Positions 6,915 through 15,337 of a DNA stretch of 64,000 nt are shown in pieces. The notes under the pieces were generated by a model. It made no database searches. It was not told where the DNA came from and saw nothing but the letters and a program-made list of their open reading frames with translations. Every line of letters starts with the position of its first letter. Within the stretch, counting starts at the first letter, position 1. A program made the position numbers and the translations under genes. The DNA is from Clostridiales bacterium (lineage in GTDB: Bacteria; Bacillota; Clostridia; Oscillospirales; Oscillospiraceae): positions 1 through 64,000 of the forward strand of contig JAJUHC010000015.1 in NCBI GenBank assembly GCA_029268065.1. The letters are read 5' to 3'.

Positions 6915-7922
6915 ATGAAAAGGTTACTCGCGTTGCTTCTTATTGCCGCAGCAATATTCTTCTTCGCCCCGCTGGGCGGCGTCGGCGCTCCGAAGACGCC
7001 CAAGACGCATTTTTTCGAGCGGCTGGGCGCTATCCTTAATACGCAGGAAGGAAGCTATACCGCGTCTTTGGATGTAAAAATGCCGTCTGCGCTCTTGGGA
7101 AGCGGCGCCGCCACTTATCTCCTCGGCGCTAAAACAAATCTCGAGCTTAATCTTTCCGGCGGCTTTTCGGGGGGCGCCAACAGCCTTGCGGCCAGCGTAG
7201 CGTCAAATCCCGACTCCAGGCTTGACAGCGCCGCCGTTTTGACCGACCTAGTCGCGGATGGTGAAAATATCTATTTAAACCTGCGCTCGGTCTTTAATTA
7301 TCTGACCTCGGTCGGGGGGAAAAAAGTAAACTACGGCCTGTTTTTTCCCGCCGAATACATAACCCTGAGCTTTGACGAGCTCTGCTTTGTTTGCCCCGAA
7401 GCCTCCCTGCTGGGCTTCTTTAAACACGCCACTTTAAAAAGCGCCGTGCCGGGTTCAAGCCTTAACAACGCGCTTTTAGCCTCGCTGACGGAGAACTCCT
7501 TCAGCGAGAGCAACGGCGTATACCGCCTTACGCTCGACAACGCCGGCTTTCTGCGTCTCGCGCGGGCAGCCATTGGGGACATTGCCGAAAACAGCGGGGA
7601 ATACGCAAATCTGCCGGCGGCTCAAATGACCGGAAGCTCTGACAGCGCCGCCGCTGCGGCTCAAATAAAAAACGCGGCGGAGAAGCTGTCTTCGGGCCTT
7701 AATCGCCTTACGGACGTTTCACTCTGTGCGGAGCTCAGCTTTATAAAAGCCGAGAACGCTTATAAAATCTGCGTTTTTTGCGAGAGCGAAAAGGAAGGCT
7801 TGGAGCTCAGCGGCGTCATTAAGCTCGTTCCCGGGGCGGCCGAAAACGCAAGCGTCCCGCGGAAAGCGATGAGCCTCGACGGCATTTTAAACATGCTGGA
7901 GGGCGTCGGCAAGATTATGTGA
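6915..7922 (+). CDS. Exported protein of unknown function
   Basis: The 335-residue protein starts at the ATG at 6915 (GAAGGGAAAG upstream); a longer reading from 6786 would run through the trpB2 terminator. Residues 1-25 form a signal peptide (MKRLLALLLIAAAIFFF core). The rest is rich in Ala, Ser, Leu and Asn with no Cys-based lipobox. Repeated short segments describing tests of leucine-rich beta structure could suggest an outer-surface lipoprotein-like fold (LolA/LppX-like), but no diagnostic motif is seen. It stands alone between two terminators. No function is assigned. Confidence 0.6.
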   Translation: MKRLLALLLIAAAIFFFAPLGGVGAPKTPKTHFFERLGAILNTQEGSYTASLDVKMPSALLGSGAATYLLGAKTNLELNLSGGFSGGANSLAASVASNPDSRLDSAAVLTDLVADGENIYLNLRSVFNYLTSVGGKKVNYGLFFPAEYITLSFDELCFVCPEASLLGFFKHATLKSAVPGSSLNNALLASLTENSFSESNGVYRLTLDNAGFLRLARAAIGDIAENSGEYANLPAAQMTGSSDSAAAAAQIKNAAEKLSSGLNRLTDVSLCAELSFIKAENAYKICVFCESEKEGLELSGVIKLVPGAAENASVPRKAMSLDGILNMLEGVGKIM

Positions 7923-7924
7923 AA

Positions 7925-7961
7925 GGTCCGGAGAGTGCGTTTTACTCTCCGGACCTTTTTT
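7925..7961 (+). terminator. Terminator of exported-protein gene
   Basis: GGTCCGGAGAGT (7925-7936) pairs perfectly with ACTCTCCGGACC (7944-7955), then six T. It lies between converging genes. Confidence 0.85.
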
Positions 7962-8511
7962 ATTCCGCTGGGATCAGCGGTTTGCTTCCGAGAATCTTCT
8001 CGACCTCCTCGAAGCCCTTTAAAAAGGCGTAGTTGTACCTTGCGGGCAGTGCAAACACATATCTTGAGTTTCTCCCCAGCTCGCTCGGGTCGATCGGCGC
8101 CGCGCCTATGTGGAACTTCCCCTCCGAAAGCTCCTTCCACTGCTCCAGGGTGAATACCATTATCGGTATGTCCTGAGTCGGCTCCTTTTCCGTCCAGGCT
8201 GGGTTCCGGATCAGTATCTGTGGCCCGGAATAAGCCGCTGACGGAGTTTTCGCCGGCGTCCCCTCCCAGCTCTGCTCTATAACGGAATAGCCCTTCCAGC
8301 TTGAAGGGAGCGAGAACGAGAAACCATACTGCGAGTTTTTGTAGGCAAGGACGCTCTCGGGCGTCGGCGCCGCGCTTTGCGCCGGCGCAGTCGGTTTTAC
8401 GGATTGCATCGGCGCCGAAGCGTCCTGGCATGCGGCAAAAAACGCCGCAATAAGCGTTATTGATAAAATTACAGCCGCTGCTTTCAGTTTTCCTTCTTTA
8501 TTTGCTCTCAT
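7960..8511 (-). CDS. Putative lipoprotein (PsbP-like region)
   Basis: This 183-residue protein has a lipoprotein signal peptide ending in AFFAAC, with the lipidated Cys near residue 28. A Pro/Ala-rich linker follows, then a domain beginning YKNSQYGFSFSLPSSWKGY, a pattern seen in PsbP-like and related small secreted domains. The function is unknown. It lies 15 bp downstream of mutL and is probably transcribed with it, although no repair role is implied. Confidence 0.65.
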   Translation of the reverse strand: MRANKEGKLKAAAVILSITLIAAFFAACQDASAPMQSVKPTAPAQSAAPTPESVLAYKNSQYGFSFSLPSSWKGYSVIEQSWEGTPAKTPSAAYSGPQILIRNPAWTEKEPTQDIPIMVFTLEQWKELSEGKFHIGAAPIDPSELGRNSRYVFALPARYNYAFLKGFEEVEKILGSKPLIPAE

Positions 8512-8526
8512 ACATTTGCCCCCTGT

Positions 8527-10380
8527 TTACGTCCTCCTGAAATTGTTGTCCAAAGTCCTTTTTGAAAGCTCCATGGTTACCGGTCTGCCGTGAGGGCAGT
8601 ATTTCACCTCGCCCTTCATAACCTTCTCCACGAGCGGAAGATGCTCCATGGCTTCCGAAGAGCGCCCCGCCTTTACCGCCGCCTTGCAGGCTATGCTCGC
8701 AAGTATCTCGTCCCTTATCCCCAGGCTGTTCGGCCGCCTTCCGATTTTTAAATCCTCGGATATTTCCGTGAGCAGCGCGGCTGTATCCGCGGCGCTTATG
8801 CCCATCGGCACGCTGTTCACCGCCACCGCTCCGCCGCCGAAGGGCTCGATGTCAAAGCCGAGCTCGCGGAGCAGGGACGCCTGCGCAAGCAGCGCCGCCG
8901 CTTCCTCGCTGCCTATTTCCGCGACGACCGGCGTGATGAGCTCCTGGGAAGCGATTCCCTCGCCCCGGCTCCTGAGACTGTCGAACAGTATTCGCTCGTG
9001 CGCCGCGTGCTTGTCAATAATGAATATGCTCTCGCCTCTCTCCACGATAATATACGAGCTCATCGCCTCGCCTATGATACGACAGGGCAGATTATCATCG
9101 GCTTCCGCCTCCTCCGCCCGCGGGGCTTCCGAAGGCGGGGCTTCCGAAGGCGGGGGGGCCGCATGCGGCAGGTTATAAACAATCCTGGTCTGTTCGAAGT
9201 CATGCCTCATCACGGTTCCGGATGTTCCCGCTGTTATCGACGTTTTAAAACCGCTTTCTGCTTTGTACGCCTCATGTACGCTTTTCACGGGAGGCGCCGC
9301 CGATTCCGGCGCGGGGGAATATGAACTCTTTGAAGGATAAGCGGCCGTGTCCCTCGCCGCGCCGATCGCGAGCCTCAGCTCAGGCGGCTTTTCCTCCGCG
9401 CCGAGCGCCGACCTCGCGGCGTAATAAACCGCATCGAAGACCTGCCGCTCGCTCAAAAACTTAACTTCAGTCTTTGCGGGATGGACGTTTACGTCCACAG
9501 AAGCGGGGTTCATCTTCAGATAAAGCACGCAGGCGGGAAACCGCCCTGAAAACAGACTGTTCTTGTAAGCCTGCTCCAGAGCTGCCTGAAGCAGCTGCGA
9601 CTTTACGAACCTTCCGTTCACGAAGAAAAACTGATGACTTCTGTTGCCCCTCGCGCCGTTCGGAGATGAAACGTAGCCCTCCGCCGCGATATGCTCGTCC
9701 GAGGCCCGGGCTCTGAGCATCGAGTTTGAGAAATCCCTCCCCAGCGCCGTGTAAATGCAGGATTCCATTCGCCCGTCGCCCGGCGTGTGGAGCTCCTCCC
9801 TCTCGTCCTTAATATACCTGACCGAGAGCTCCGGGTGGGAGAGCGCGCAGCGCACCACGGCCGCAGAAACAGCAGCGCCCTCGCTCGAGTCCTTTTTCAT
9901 GAATTTGAGGCGGGCGGGCGTGTTGAAGAAAAGGTCCCGTATGATTATCGTAGTGCCCTCCGGGCATCCGGCGGGCGCTTTTTCGACTACCCTGCCGCCG
10001 TCCAGCGAAATAAAGGTGCCCTCTGCCGCTCCACGCTCCCTTGTGAACATCTCCGTCCTCGACACCGCGCAGATAGCGGCGAGAGCCTCCCCGCGAAAGC
10101 CCAGCGTTTTAATTGAGGCAAGCTCCTCCTCGGTCCGGAGCTTGCTGGTGGCGTGGCGCAGAAATGCGGTTTCGACGTCGTCGGGCGCTATGCCGCAGCC
10201 GTCGTCCGTCACCCTTATATAGGTCATCCCACCGCTTTTTATTTCGACGGTTATGGCTTTCGCCCCCGCATCTACGGCGTTTTCAACGAGCTCCTTAACG
10301 ACGGAAGACGGCCGCTCGACCACCTCTCCGGCCGCGATGAGATCCGCCATGTGTTGTGACATCTGCAATATTTTCGCCAT
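8527..10380 (-). CDS. mutL: DNA mismatch repair protein MutL
   Basis: The start at 10380 gives 617 residues and has a GGGAGG site; residues 1-20 (ILQMSQHMADLIAAGEVVERP) match the family exactly. The N-terminal GHKL ATPase shows NAVDAGA, DDGCGI and GFRGEAL. The C-terminal endonuclease domain contains DKHAAHER, a variant of DQHA(X)2E, and the zinc-site motif CPHGRP near the end, so this should be a nicking MutL. The linker between domains is Pro/Glu/Ala-rich and contains a 15-bp tandem repeat. It diverges from miaB-mutS. Confidence 0.95.
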   Translation of the reverse strand: MAKILQMSQHMADLIAAGEVVERPSSVVKELVENAVDAGAKAITVEIKSGGMTYIRVTDDGCGIAPDDVETAFLRHATSKLRTEEELASIKTLGFRGEALAAICAVSRTEMFTRERGAAEGTFISLDGGRVVEKAPAGCPEGTTIIIRDLFFNTPARLKFMKKDSSEGAAVSAAVVRCALSHPELSVRYIKDEREELHTPGDGRMESCIYTALGRDFSNSMLRARASDEHIAAEGYVSSPNGARGNRSHQFFFVNGRFVKSQLLQAALEQAYKNSLFSGRFPACVLYLKMNPASVDVNVHPAKTEVKFLSERQVFDAVYYAARSALGAEEKPPELRLAIGAARDTAAYPSKSSYSPAPESAAPPVKSVHEAYKAESGFKTSITAGTSGTVMRHDFEQTRIVYNLPHAAPPPSEAPPSEAPRAEEAEADDNLPCRIIGEAMSSYIIVERGESIFIIDKHAAHERILFDSLRSRGEGIASQELITPVVAEIGSEEAAALLAQASLLRELGFDIEPFGGGAVAVNSVPMGISAADTAALLTEISEDLKIGRRPNSLGIRDEILASIACKAAVKAGRSSEAMEHLPLVEKVMKGEVKYCPHGRPVTMELSKRTLDNNFRRT

Positions 10381-10476
10381 TTGAATGCCTCCCGGCGTAA
10401 AAGCAAATAATTCTGCCATTTGGAACATATGCTTATCATCAGTATAACTTCTGCAGCACATTTCGTCAAACAACCG

Positions 10477-10505
10477 TTGTAAAAAATCGGGGCTAATGTT
10501 AGAAT
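10477..10505 (+). promoter_or_regulatory. Promoter of miaB-mutS operon
   Basis: TTGTAA (10477-10482), 17-bp spacer, TAGAAT (10500-10505). Confidence 0.45.
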
Positions 10506-10543
10506 ATTATATTAATTGTTACTTCAGATCGGAGAACCCTGTC

Positions 10544-11956
10544 TTGAAACGAAATATGGATACGCCTCAAATAGATTTAATGCGCCAGAGTGAAATAATG
10601 GAGCGCATAGCAAGGAGAAACGGCAGCCGCGACAAAATCCCGGCCGCTTTCGTCGATACCTACGGCTGCCAGCAGAACGAAGCCGACAGCGAGCGCATAC
10701 GCGGCATGCTCTCCAAGATGGGCTACTCTTTCACGGACGACGAAACCGCGGCCGACCTTGTCGTAATCAACACCTGCGCCGTACGGGAGCACGCGGAAAT
10801 GCGGGTGCTCGGCAACGTAGGCGCGCTCTCGCACGCCAAAAAGGCAAACCGTGACATGATCATAGCCATATGCGGCTGCATGGTTTCGCAGGAGCATATG
10901 GCTGAAAAGATAAAGAAATCCTACCCCTATGTGGACCTAGTCTTCGGCACCCACGAGCTGCCGCGTTTTCCCGAGCTTCTCGAGAGCGTTTTAAAGCCCG
11001 GGCACAAGCGCGTTTTCGCCGTGACTCACTCGGACGGCGAAATCGCCGAGGGTCTGCCCGTCCACCGCGACAGGGGCGTAAAGGCCTGGCTTCCCGTAAT
11101 GTACGGCTGCAACAATTTCTGCTCTTACTGCATCGTTCCTTATGTAAGAGGCAGGGAGCGCAGCCGCATGCCCGAATACATTATCGCAGAGGCAAAAAGC
11201 ATCGTTGCTGAGGGTTACAAGGACATAACGCTTCTGGGCCAAAACGTCAATTCCTACGGCAGGGACCTGGGTATCGGAGTGGATTTTTCATATCTGATCG
11301 AGGAAATCGACAAAATTGAAGGGGATTTTCTAATCCGATTCATGACAAGCCACCCCAAGGACGCGACGAGAAGGCTTTTTGAGACCATGGCAAGCTGCAG
11401 GAAGGCGGCTCCTCACATACACCTTCCCTTCCAGGCGGGAAACGACCGCGTTCTGAAGGCCATGAACCGCGGATATACGAAGGACGGATACCTTGAGCTT
11501 GTCGCGGCGGCGAAGGAGATTATTCCCGACATAGTGCTGACGAGCGATGTCATCGTAGGCTTTCCCGGAGAAACGGAGGAGGAATTTGAGGACACCCTGG
11601 ATGTTTTGAGAAGGGTGCGCTTCGATTCGCTCTTCACGTTCATATATTCCCCCCGCAAGGGCACTCCCGCGGCAAGCATGCCCGACCCCTTTACAAGGGA
11701 GGACAAGCAGCGCCGCTTTGACCGGCTTCTGGAGCTCCAGAACGCCATTTCCGGCGAAAAGCACGCGGAATACGTCGGCAAAACCGTCAGGGTTCTCGTA
11801 GACGGCGAAACCGGCGACGAGAAGGCGAATCTCTCTTCCCGTACGGCTGGCGGACGCCTCGTCCATCTCAGAGGCGACGCCGCGAATATCGGCAAGTTCA
11901 CGGACGTCAAAATCACAGGCAGCACTACCTGGGCTCTCTTCGGTGAAATAATATAG
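10544..11956 (+). CDS. miaB: tRNA-2-methylthio-N6-dimethylallyladenosine synthase MiaB
   Basis: MiaB adds the 2-methylthio group to i6A37 of tRNAs that read U-starting codons. The N-terminal UPF0004 domain has Cys in DTYGCQQNEAD, NTCAVRE and ICGCM, which hold the second [4Fe-4S] cluster. The radical-SAM motif is CNNFCSYC. A TRAM domain ends the protein. The TTG at 10544 is favoured because GGAG lies 9 bases upstream; the ATG at 10556 is too far from that site. Length is about 470 residues. It is followed 11 bp later by mutS in the same operon, a common clostridial order. Confidence 0.93.
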   Translation: MKRNMDTPQIDLMRQSEIMERIARRNGSRDKIPAAFVDTYGCQQNEADSERIRGMLSKMGYSFTDDETAADLVVINTCAVREHAEMRVLGNVGALSHAKKANRDMIIAICGCMVSQEHMAEKIKKSYPYVDLVFGTHELPRFPELLESVLKPGHKRVFAVTHSDGEIAEGLPVHRDRGVKAWLPVMYGCNNFCSYCIVPYVRGRERSRMPEYIIAEAKSIVAEGYKDITLLGQNVNSYGRDLGIGVDFSYLIEEIDKIEGDFLIRFMTSHPKDATRRLFETMASCRKAAPHIHLPFQAGNDRVLKAMNRGYTKDGYLELVAAAKEIIPDIVLTSDVIVGFPGETEEEFEDTLDVLRRVRFDSLFTFIYSPRKGTPAASMPDPFTREDKQRRFDRLLELQNAISGEKHAEYVGKTVRVLVDGETGDEKANLSSRTAGGRLVHLRGDAANIGKFTDVKITGSTTWALFGEII

Positions 11957-11967
11957 GAGGCTTAGAC

Positions 11968-14568
11968 ATGGCGGAGCTTACCCCAATGATGAGGCAGTAT
12001 CTAGAAATAAAGAGCCAGACTCCGGACTGCATATTGTTTTTCAGGCTGGGCGATTTTTATGAAATGTTCGACGACGACGCCCGCACGGCGTCAAAGGAGC
12101 TGGACCTGACGCTCACCACAAGGGACAGGTCAAAGGAAAACCCCGAGGAACGAACACCCATGTGCGGCGTACCCTACCATTCGAGCGAAGCGTACATAGC
12201 GCGTCTGCTCGCCAAGGGCTACAAGGTAGCCATCTGTGAGCAGACGGAGGATCCCGCACTCGCCAAAGGGCTTGTTTCCCGAGACGTCGTCCGCATAATC
12301 ACCCCCGGGACGGTAATGGAGAGCTCCATGCTCGACGAAAGCAGGTCGAATTACATTGCCTCCGTTTATATGGACGCGTGCGGGGGCGCCGTCTGCTTTG
12401 CAGACATTTCAACCGGTGAATTTCTTCTCGCGGCGTTCTCCCAGGACGCCGAAACGCATATAGTTAACGAGCTGGGGCGCTACCGCCCCGCGGAGGCGGT
12501 TCTCAGCAGCGGGGCCGCGGACAGCGCGAAAATAATCGGAGCCATAAAGGGCCTGCCCGCCTGCCCCTACCAGACAGCTCCCTCCCGCTTCGATTTCATG
12601 GCGGGCGCGGCTTTGATCTGCGACCAATTCAAGGTGCCGGACCTTGACGCCCTGAACCTGAGTGATTCCCATGCCGCCGTATGCGCGGCGGGGGCGCTGC
12701 TCTCATACATACACGAAACGCAGAAAGCGGAGCTTTCGCACATAAACTCCATCGGCTTTTACACCGCCGGCGAATACATGGAGCTCGACGTTCAGACGAG
12801 GCGCAACCTTGAGCTCACCGAAACCATAAGAATGGGAGAAAAGCGCGGCAGCCTCCTTTGGGTGCTGGACAAAACCAGAACGCCCATGGGCGGGAGGCTT
12901 CTTCGTTCGTGGCTTGAGAAGCCCCTTCTCGCTCCCGCGGCGATAAAAAGACGCTTGAACGCTGTCGGCGAGCTTTGCGGGGAGTCGATCATGAGGGGCG
13001 AGCTAATGCTGTCGCTGCGCGAGATCGGCGATATGGAGCGCCTCATGGGCAGGATAGTCTACGGCAGCGCAAACTGCCGCGACCTTACGGCGCTCTCCTC
13101 ATCCATTTCCGTGCTTCCGCAAATAAAAAGGCTGCTTTCGCCTATGAAATCGTCCGCTCTCCGAGAGCTCTCCGCTCTCGACGAGCTTTCCGACATAAGG
13201 TCGCGCATAGACCGGACCATCTGTGACGAGCCGCCCTTCTCCGTCCGCGAGGGCGGTATGATACGAAAGGGTTACAGCGAGGAGGTTGACCGTCTGCGCG
13301 CTCTCGCCGAAAACGGACAGGAAGCGGTTGCCGGCATCGCCTCAAGGGAGCGGGATCGCACGGGCATCAAAAAGCTGCGCATAGGCTACAACAAGGTTTT
13401 CGGATACTATATCGAGATACCGCGCTCCCAGAGCGGCGAGGCGCCGGAGAATTACATCCGCAGGCAGACCCTGGCAAACTGCGAGCGCTTCGTCACCGAA
13501 GAGCTTAAGGAGCTTGAAGCCGAGCTGTTGAACGCCAAGGAGCGTCTATGCGCCCTTGAATACGAGCTGTTCAACGAGCTGCGCGCCGAGATCGCCTCTA
13601 TGGTCGCCAGGGTTCAGGCGGCGGCAGCAGCCGTAGCCGAGGCGGACGTTTTTGCCGCGCTTGCGGAAACCGCCGCGAAAAACAACTACTGCATGCCTGA
13701 AATCGATATGTCGGGCGTCATAGAAATAAGGGACGGCAGGCATCCGGTTGTCGAGCAGACCAAGCCCGACGGACTTTTCGTGCCGAACGACGCGTTTCTC
13801 GACTGCGGCTCAAGCCGCGCCGCCATCATTACGGGTCCCAACATGGCGGGCAAATCCACCTACATGCGTCAGACCGCGCTCATAGCTCTCATGGCGCAGA
13901 TAGGAAGCTTCGTACCCGCAAAATCGGCGCGTCTCGGCGTTGTCGACAGGATTTTTACCCGAATAGGCGCTTCAGACGACCTCTCCGGCGGGCAGTCCAC
14001 CTTCATGGTAGAGATGTCGGAGGTCGCTCAGATGCTGAAAGGCGCAACCTCGAAGAGTCTTCTCATTTTTGACGAGATCGGACGCGGCACCTCCACCTTT
14101 GACGGCATGGCGATAGCGCGCGCTGTGCTCGAATACTGCGCCGACAAAAAGAAGCTCGGCGCAAAAACGCTCTTCGCCACCCATTACCACGAGCTCACCG
14201 CTCTCGAAAGCGAAATCGAGGGCGTCAAAAACTACAATATATCGGCAAAAAAGCGCGGCGACGAGGTCATCTTCCTGCGCAAGATAGTACAGGGCGGAGC
14301 GGACGACAGCTACGGCATTGAGGTCGCGAAGTTAGCGGGAGTTCCCGATTCGGTCATTCGCAGAGCCAAATCCGTTCTGGCGTCTCTTGAGGGGGCGGCT
14401 CCCGTGAGAGGTGAAAAAGCGGCTTTACGCGGCGAGGACAATCAGCTTTCCCTAGGCTTGATGGCGGCCGGCGCGGTCGCGGAGCGCCTCAAAGCCGTAG
14501 ACCTGAACACCATCACGCCGATTGAGGCCATGAACCTGCTTTATGAGTTGAAACGAGGTGTGGAATAA
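11968..14568 (+). CDS. mutS: DNA mismatch recognition protein MutS
   Basis: At 866 residues it is of normal MutS1 length. The mismatch-reading Phe-x-Glu motif is in GDFYEMF (about residues 31-37). The connector, core/lever and clamp regions follow, with the ATPase P-loop GPNMAGKST, Walker B region LLIFDEIGRGTSTFDG and the THYHEL switch. A C-terminal segment probably gives the sliding-clamp and dimer contacts. It pairs functionally with MutL, encoded divergently just upstream of miaB. A GGAGG site precedes the ATG. Confidence 0.97.
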   Translation: MAELTPMMRQYLEIKSQTPDCILFFRLGDFYEMFDDDARTASKELDLTLTTRDRSKENPEERTPMCGVPYHSSEAYIARLLAKGYKVAICEQTEDPALAKGLVSRDVVRIITPGTVMESSMLDESRSNYIASVYMDACGGAVCFADISTGEFLLAAFSQDAETHIVNELGRYRPAEAVLSSGAADSAKIIGAIKGLPACPYQTAPSRFDFMAGAALICDQFKVPDLDALNLSDSHAAVCAAGALLSYIHETQKAELSHINSIGFYTAGEYMELDVQTRRNLELTETIRMGEKRGSLLWVLDKTRTPMGGRLLRSWLEKPLLAPAAIKRRLNAVGELCGESIMRGELMLSLREIGDMERLMGRIVYGSANCRDLTALSSSISVLPQIKRLLSPMKSSALRELSALDELSDIRSRIDRTICDEPPFSVREGGMIRKGYSEEVDRLRALAENGQEAVAGIASRERDRTGIKKLRIGYNKVFGYYIEIPRSQSGEAPENYIRRQTLANCERFVTEELKELEAELLNAKERLCALEYELFNELRAEIASMVARVQAAAAAVAEADVFAALAETAAKNNYCMPEIDMSGVIEIRDGRHPVVEQTKPDGLFVPNDAFLDCGSSRAAIITGPNMAGKSTYMRQTALIALMAQIGSFVPAKSARLGVVDRIFTRIGASDDLSGGQSTFMVEMSEVAQMLKGATSKSLLIFDEIGRGTSTFDGMAIARAVLEYCADKKKLGAKTLFATHYHELTALESEIEGVKNYNISAKKRGDEVIFLRKIVQGGADDSYGIEVAKLAGVPDSVIRRAKSVLASLEGAAPVRGEKAALRGEDNQLSLGLMAAGAVAERLKAVDLNTITPIEAMNLLYELKRGVE

Positions 14569-14569
14569 T

Positions 14570-15277
14570 TTGGATTCCCTATACCCGGCGCATAAAAAAG
14601 AGCTGATTTTCGGTATTGTTTATCTGCCTGTCCACGTCTTTCTGATGCCCATTGTCGTCAGCATATTTTCAAAATATGTCTTTGTCGCGTTCAAGCTGAG
14701 CAATACCGGCGCGAACATGACGCTTATTTATTACGGCGTATCCTTTGTGATTCTTATGATTTTCATGAGGGGCTTCCTCAAGGATTCCTTTTCAGTTCTG
14801 ATAGACAGCGGCGTCAGCGCGATAACCTTCTCACTTGTCGGGTATTTTCAGTATTTCATGCTGGTTTACGCCATGTCGGCCGCCTTCATGCTGATAACAA
14901 AGCAGTCCGGCATCAATCCTAACTCGGCCGCAGTGTCCGAGCAGATTTCCAGCAATTCCAAGGCGATGATCCTTTCCACGGTCGTGCTGGCTCCCATAGT
15001 TGAGGAAACGCTTTTCCGCGGGGCGCTTTTCGGTCTGATACGCAGAAAAAACCGCGTTGCGGCCTTCATAGTGTCTTACCTGTTTTTCTCTGTTTATCAC
15101 CTCTGGGCGTACGCGCTCGAGGGCATAAGCCCGATTTTCGTGTTCTACCTGCTCCAGTACCTCCCCGGCTCCTATATTCTCGCCAGATGCTATGAAAAGA
15201 GCGGTACCATATGGTCCCCTGTCATGCTGCATATGATGATAAACGGGGTGTCTGTCCTGGTAAGCCTATCCCTTTAG
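14570..15277 (+). CDS. CPBP-family intramembrane glutamic endopeptidase
   Basis: This is a roughly 235-residue polytopic membrane protein with the three CPBP/Abi motifs: EETLFRG (EExxxR), FSVYHLW (FxxxH) and HMMINGV (HxxxN), placed late in the sequence as usual. Family members include CAAX prenyl endopeptidases and bacteriocin self-immunity proteins; the substrate is unknown here. The TTG at 14570, one base after the mutS stop, has GAGGTG 9 bases upstream. A GTG at 14558 overlapping mutS is the alternative start. It probably shares the miaB-mutS transcript. Confidence 0.85.
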   Translation: MDSLYPAHKKELIFGIVYLPVHVFLMPIVVSIFSKYVFVAFKLSNTGANMTLIYYGVSFVILMIFMRGFLKDSFSVLIDSGVSAITFSLVGYFQYFMLVYAMSAAFMLITKQSGINPNSAAVSEQISSNSKAMILSTVVLAPIVEETLFRGALFGLIRRKNRVAAFIVSYLFFSVYHLWAYALEGISPIFVFYLLQYLPGSYILARCYEKSGTIWSPVMLHMMINGVSVLVSLSL

Positions 15278-15294
15278 CCGAAATAGCGTGCAAA

Positions 15295-15324
15295 ATCGCC
15301 CCCGGCCTATGCTCCGGGGGCGAT
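15295..15324. terminator. Bidirectional terminator between CPBP protease and clpC
   Basis: ATCGCCCCCGG (15295-15305) pairs with CCGGGGGCGAT (15314-15324), with A/T-rich flanks on both sides. It serves converging genes. Confidence 0.75.
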
Positions 15325-15337
15325 GATTTTATATTGC

